A model generated the notes under the pieces. The model saw nothing but the letters and a program-made list of their open reading frames with translations, had not been told where the DNA came from and searched no databases. From IMG/VR virus record IMGVR_UViG_3300020056_002227, positions 105,743 through 169,742 of that record: a stretch of 64,000 bases of DNA. One strand, written 5' to 3'. The translations under genes were made by a program, and so were the position numbers. Positions within the stretch are counted from its first letter, which is position 1, and each line of letters starts with the position of its first letter. The stretch is from a virus. Shown piece by piece: positions 63,859 through 64,000 of the stretch.

Positions 63859-64000
63859 TTATTTATTCTTACCCTGCCAAGGTTGTGTGCAATCCATTTT
63901 ATGGTTTCCTTTCATGCCACACTGAGGACAAGGCTTTGCAAAAATACGATCCCAATTACTCTCGTATACTTTACGATCTACCTTTATTGGTCTAGGTTTA
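63859..64000 (-). CDS. C-terminal end of a small zinc-knuckle-like protein (partial)
   Basis: The minus-strand frame is open from the window edge to a TAA at 63859-63861, giving the last 46 residues. It contains CPQCGMKGNHKMDC, a Cys-x2-Cys-x5-His-x3-Cys pattern like a zinc knuckle or short zinc ribbon, and a basic end WQGKNK. This suggests a nucleic-acid-binding or structural zinc site. The start lies outside the window, so length and family are unknown. Confidence 0.6.
   Translation of the reverse strand, partial: KPRPIKVDRKVYESNWDRIFAKPCPQCGMKGNHKMDCTQPWQGKNK
63860..63867 (-). promoter_or_regulatory. Late-promoter-like box AATAAATA on the minus strand
   Basis: Reads AATAAATA on the minus strand, overlapping the stop of the upstream minus-strand gene, about 61 nt before the protease ATG at 63798. 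Seven of eight matches. Confidence 0.4.

Noticed and set aside
1-64000. Diversity-generating retroelement, CRISPR array, tRNA genes, integrase or insertion sequences
   Set aside because: No reverse transcriptase, regularly spaced short DNA repeats, cloverleaf in the gaps, recombinase or transposase frame, or terminal inverted repeats were seen. The tandem repeats are protein-coding fibre repeats.

Overview
The window is a contiguous piece of a large, apparently lytic, contractile-tailed phage genome of the T4-like (Tevenvirinae-related) kind. It is AT-rich by eye, almost gap-free, and has nearly all genes on the + strand. A block in canonical T4 order identifies it: neck gp13, gp14, tail completion gp15, terminase gp16 and gp17, sheath gp18, tube gp19, portal gp20, prohead protease gp21, scaffold gp22 and major capsid gp23 (45455-59141). 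Many of these genes, and several fibre genes, are preceded 20-60 nt upstream by a T4-type late promoter (TATAAATA or variants keeping TAAATA). The fibre styles (Gly-X-Gln collagen, S74 chaperones, KCRRD-type repeats) and a nucleotidyltransferase beside gp15/gp16 recall marine T4-like phages. The TonB-dependent receptor and lipoprotein at the right end point to a Gram-negative host, perhaps a marine gammaproteobacterium (inference).

Region by region. (1) 1-11517: a partial repeat-rich virion protein, a Gly-X-Gln collagen-like fibre with an S74 chaperone, and small tail proteins including a likely tail assembly chaperone. (2) 11519-12577: a probable glycosyltransferase. (3) 12639-34639: four more fibre or adhesin-type genes, one of 3347 codons ending in a second S74 domain, followed by three small proteins. 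(4) 34643-37817: a sigma70-like promoter with an inverted repeat in its spacer, driving a glycan-related cassette of a GH130-like propeller, a TPR-methyltransferase and a nucleotidyltransferase-cupin fusion. (5) 37852-45416: an array of paralogous, module-shuffled adhesin-like genes. One ends in a Hint (intein-like) domain and one carries six Calx-beta-like repeats. (6) 45455-59141: the conserved T4 neck, packaging, tail and head block. (7) 59142-64000: terminators, then an unexpected pair of convergent genes for cell-envelope proteins: a full-length TonB-dependent outer-membrane receptor with a ParB-like N-terminal domain, and a lipoprotein metzincin protease. The end of a small zinc-knuckle-like protein lies at the right edge.

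How the parts fit: regions 1-5 form an unusually large (about 45 kb) host-recognition locus with its own carbohydrate enzymes. Region 6 builds and fills the head and tail. Region 7 looks like cargo acting on the host envelope; both genes have late-promoter-like boxes upstream. The TonB receptor and lipoprotease pair is the strongest candidate for an undescribed system, with the Hint-terminated adhesin second. No tRNA, CRISPR array, integrase, reverse transcriptase or insertion sequence was seen, and no gene-free stretch exceeds about 220 bases. All family names come from reading motifs, not from database searches.
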